From an uncultured Oscillospiraceae bacterium (GTDB lineage: Bacteria > Bacillota > Clostridia > Oscillospirales > Oscillospiraceae), in assembly GCA_934589145.1 (NCBI GenBank), contig CAKTNW010000070.1, positions 1 to 5,860 on the forward strand: 5,860 nt of DNA. Direction: 5' to 3'. Numbering within the stretch: the stretch's first letter is position 1; every line of letters begins with the position of its first letter. Positions 5,770 to 5,860 of the stretch are shown here, in pieces. Under the pieces are notes generated by a model. The model made no database searches. It was not told where the DNA came from and worked only from the letters and a program-made list of their open reading frames with translations. A program made the position numbers and the translations under genes.

Positions 5770-5860
5770 AGGCTCAATTCAGTTGAGCGAGATAGAGGCG
5801 CGGCCGACAAGAGTACCGAGTCCGTACGGAGCAGAGATCCGGGACAAAGGGAAAGGGGAA
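5770..5860 (+). ncRNA. Lysine riboswitch (L-box), 5' part, cut by the window end
   Basis: From 5790 the sequence follows the conserved 5' half of lysine riboswitches, as I recall it from the Bacillus subtilis lysC leader. It shows GATAGAGGCGCG (5791-5802), CAAGAGTA (5808-5815), GGAG (5828-5831), and AAAGG then GAAAGGGGAA (5847-5860). The order and spacing of these blocks match the lysC leader (GATAGAGGTGCG, CAAGAGTA, GGAG, GAAAGGGGAG). The 5' arm of P1 probably starts in or just after TTGAGCGA (5783-5790). A short CTCAA...TTGAG inverted repeat (5773-5787) overlaps it and might compete with P1. The remainder of the five-helix junction and the expression platform lie outside. In known cases lysine binding causes termination or hides the ribosome binding site of genes for lysine/diaminopimelate synthesis or lysine uptake. 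The identity of the downstream gene is inference. Confidence 0.9.

Larger units (their letters stand above)
5262..5860. other. Divergent intergenic region, no convincing protein gene
   Basis: About 600 bases separate the surface-protein start from the window end. I see two abutting inverted repeats (5321-5362), a minus-strand promoter (5379-5407), a possible plus-strand promoter (5511-5539), a strong plus-strand promoter (5724-5752) and the beginning of a lysine riboswitch. Short open frames here lack ribosome binding sites and family features. The stretch 5550-5720 shows only GC-rich runs (several GCGCG) alternating with AT-rich patches, and nothing I can name. Confidence 0.7.

Noticed and set aside
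1..5860. CRISPR array, insertion sequence, tRNA or rRNA
   Set aside because: No regularly spaced identical repeats, transposase motifs, terminal inverted repeats with target duplications, or tRNA/rRNA signatures were seen. The repeats present are protein-module repeats within one gene.

Overview
The sequence looks like a chromosomal segment of a GC-rich member of the Clostridia (phylum Bacillota), probably an Oscillospirales-type gut commensal. The evidence is a SpoIIE/RsbW-type partner-switching protein, a large Sec-exported protein anchored by three SLH domains with the 'CTRAQ...VTFL' style common in that group, an AGGAGG ribosome binding site, sigma-A-like promoters and a lysine riboswitch of the Bacillota type. 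The taxonomic placement is inference; no marker gene is present.

Layout. (1) 1-747, plus strand: the 3' part of a gene encoding a PP2C/SpoIIE-type phosphatase fused to an RsbW/SpoIIAB-type ATP-binding anti-sigma kinase domain. The 5' end lies outside the window. (2) 818-1033, plus: a 71-residue cytoplasmic protein of unknown function, probably cotranscribed with the phosphatase-kinase gene. It carries a 20-bp perfect palindrome near its start. (3) 1092-1140: a strong intrinsic terminator between convergent genes. (4) 1158-5261, minus: a 1367-residue secreted surface protein with a signal peptide, at least four beta-helix-type repeat modules, one bacterial-repeat (InlB-B-like) domain and three C-terminal SLH domains. 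(5) 5262-5860: a divergent intergenic region. It holds the minus-strand promoter and a leader with two abutting hairpins for the surface protein. It also holds a weak possible plus-strand promoter near 5511-5539 and a strong plus-strand promoter at 5724-5752. The strong promoter leads into the 5' half of a lysine (L-box) riboswitch that is cut by the window end.

How the parts relate. The phosphatase-kinase and its small neighbour look like a signalling unit controlling an alternative sigma factor or another STAS-dependent output. The surface protein would be attached to secondary cell-wall polymer. The riboswitch must control a plus-strand gene just beyond the window, most likely for lysine/diaminopimelate synthesis or lysine transport. 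Nothing in the sequence ties these three units functionally together. I found no mobile element, CRISPR array, tRNA or rRNA, and no convincing new multi-gene system. The most informative items are the truncated riboswitch, the double-hairpin leader of the surface gene, and the phosphatase-kinase fusion with its small companion gene.
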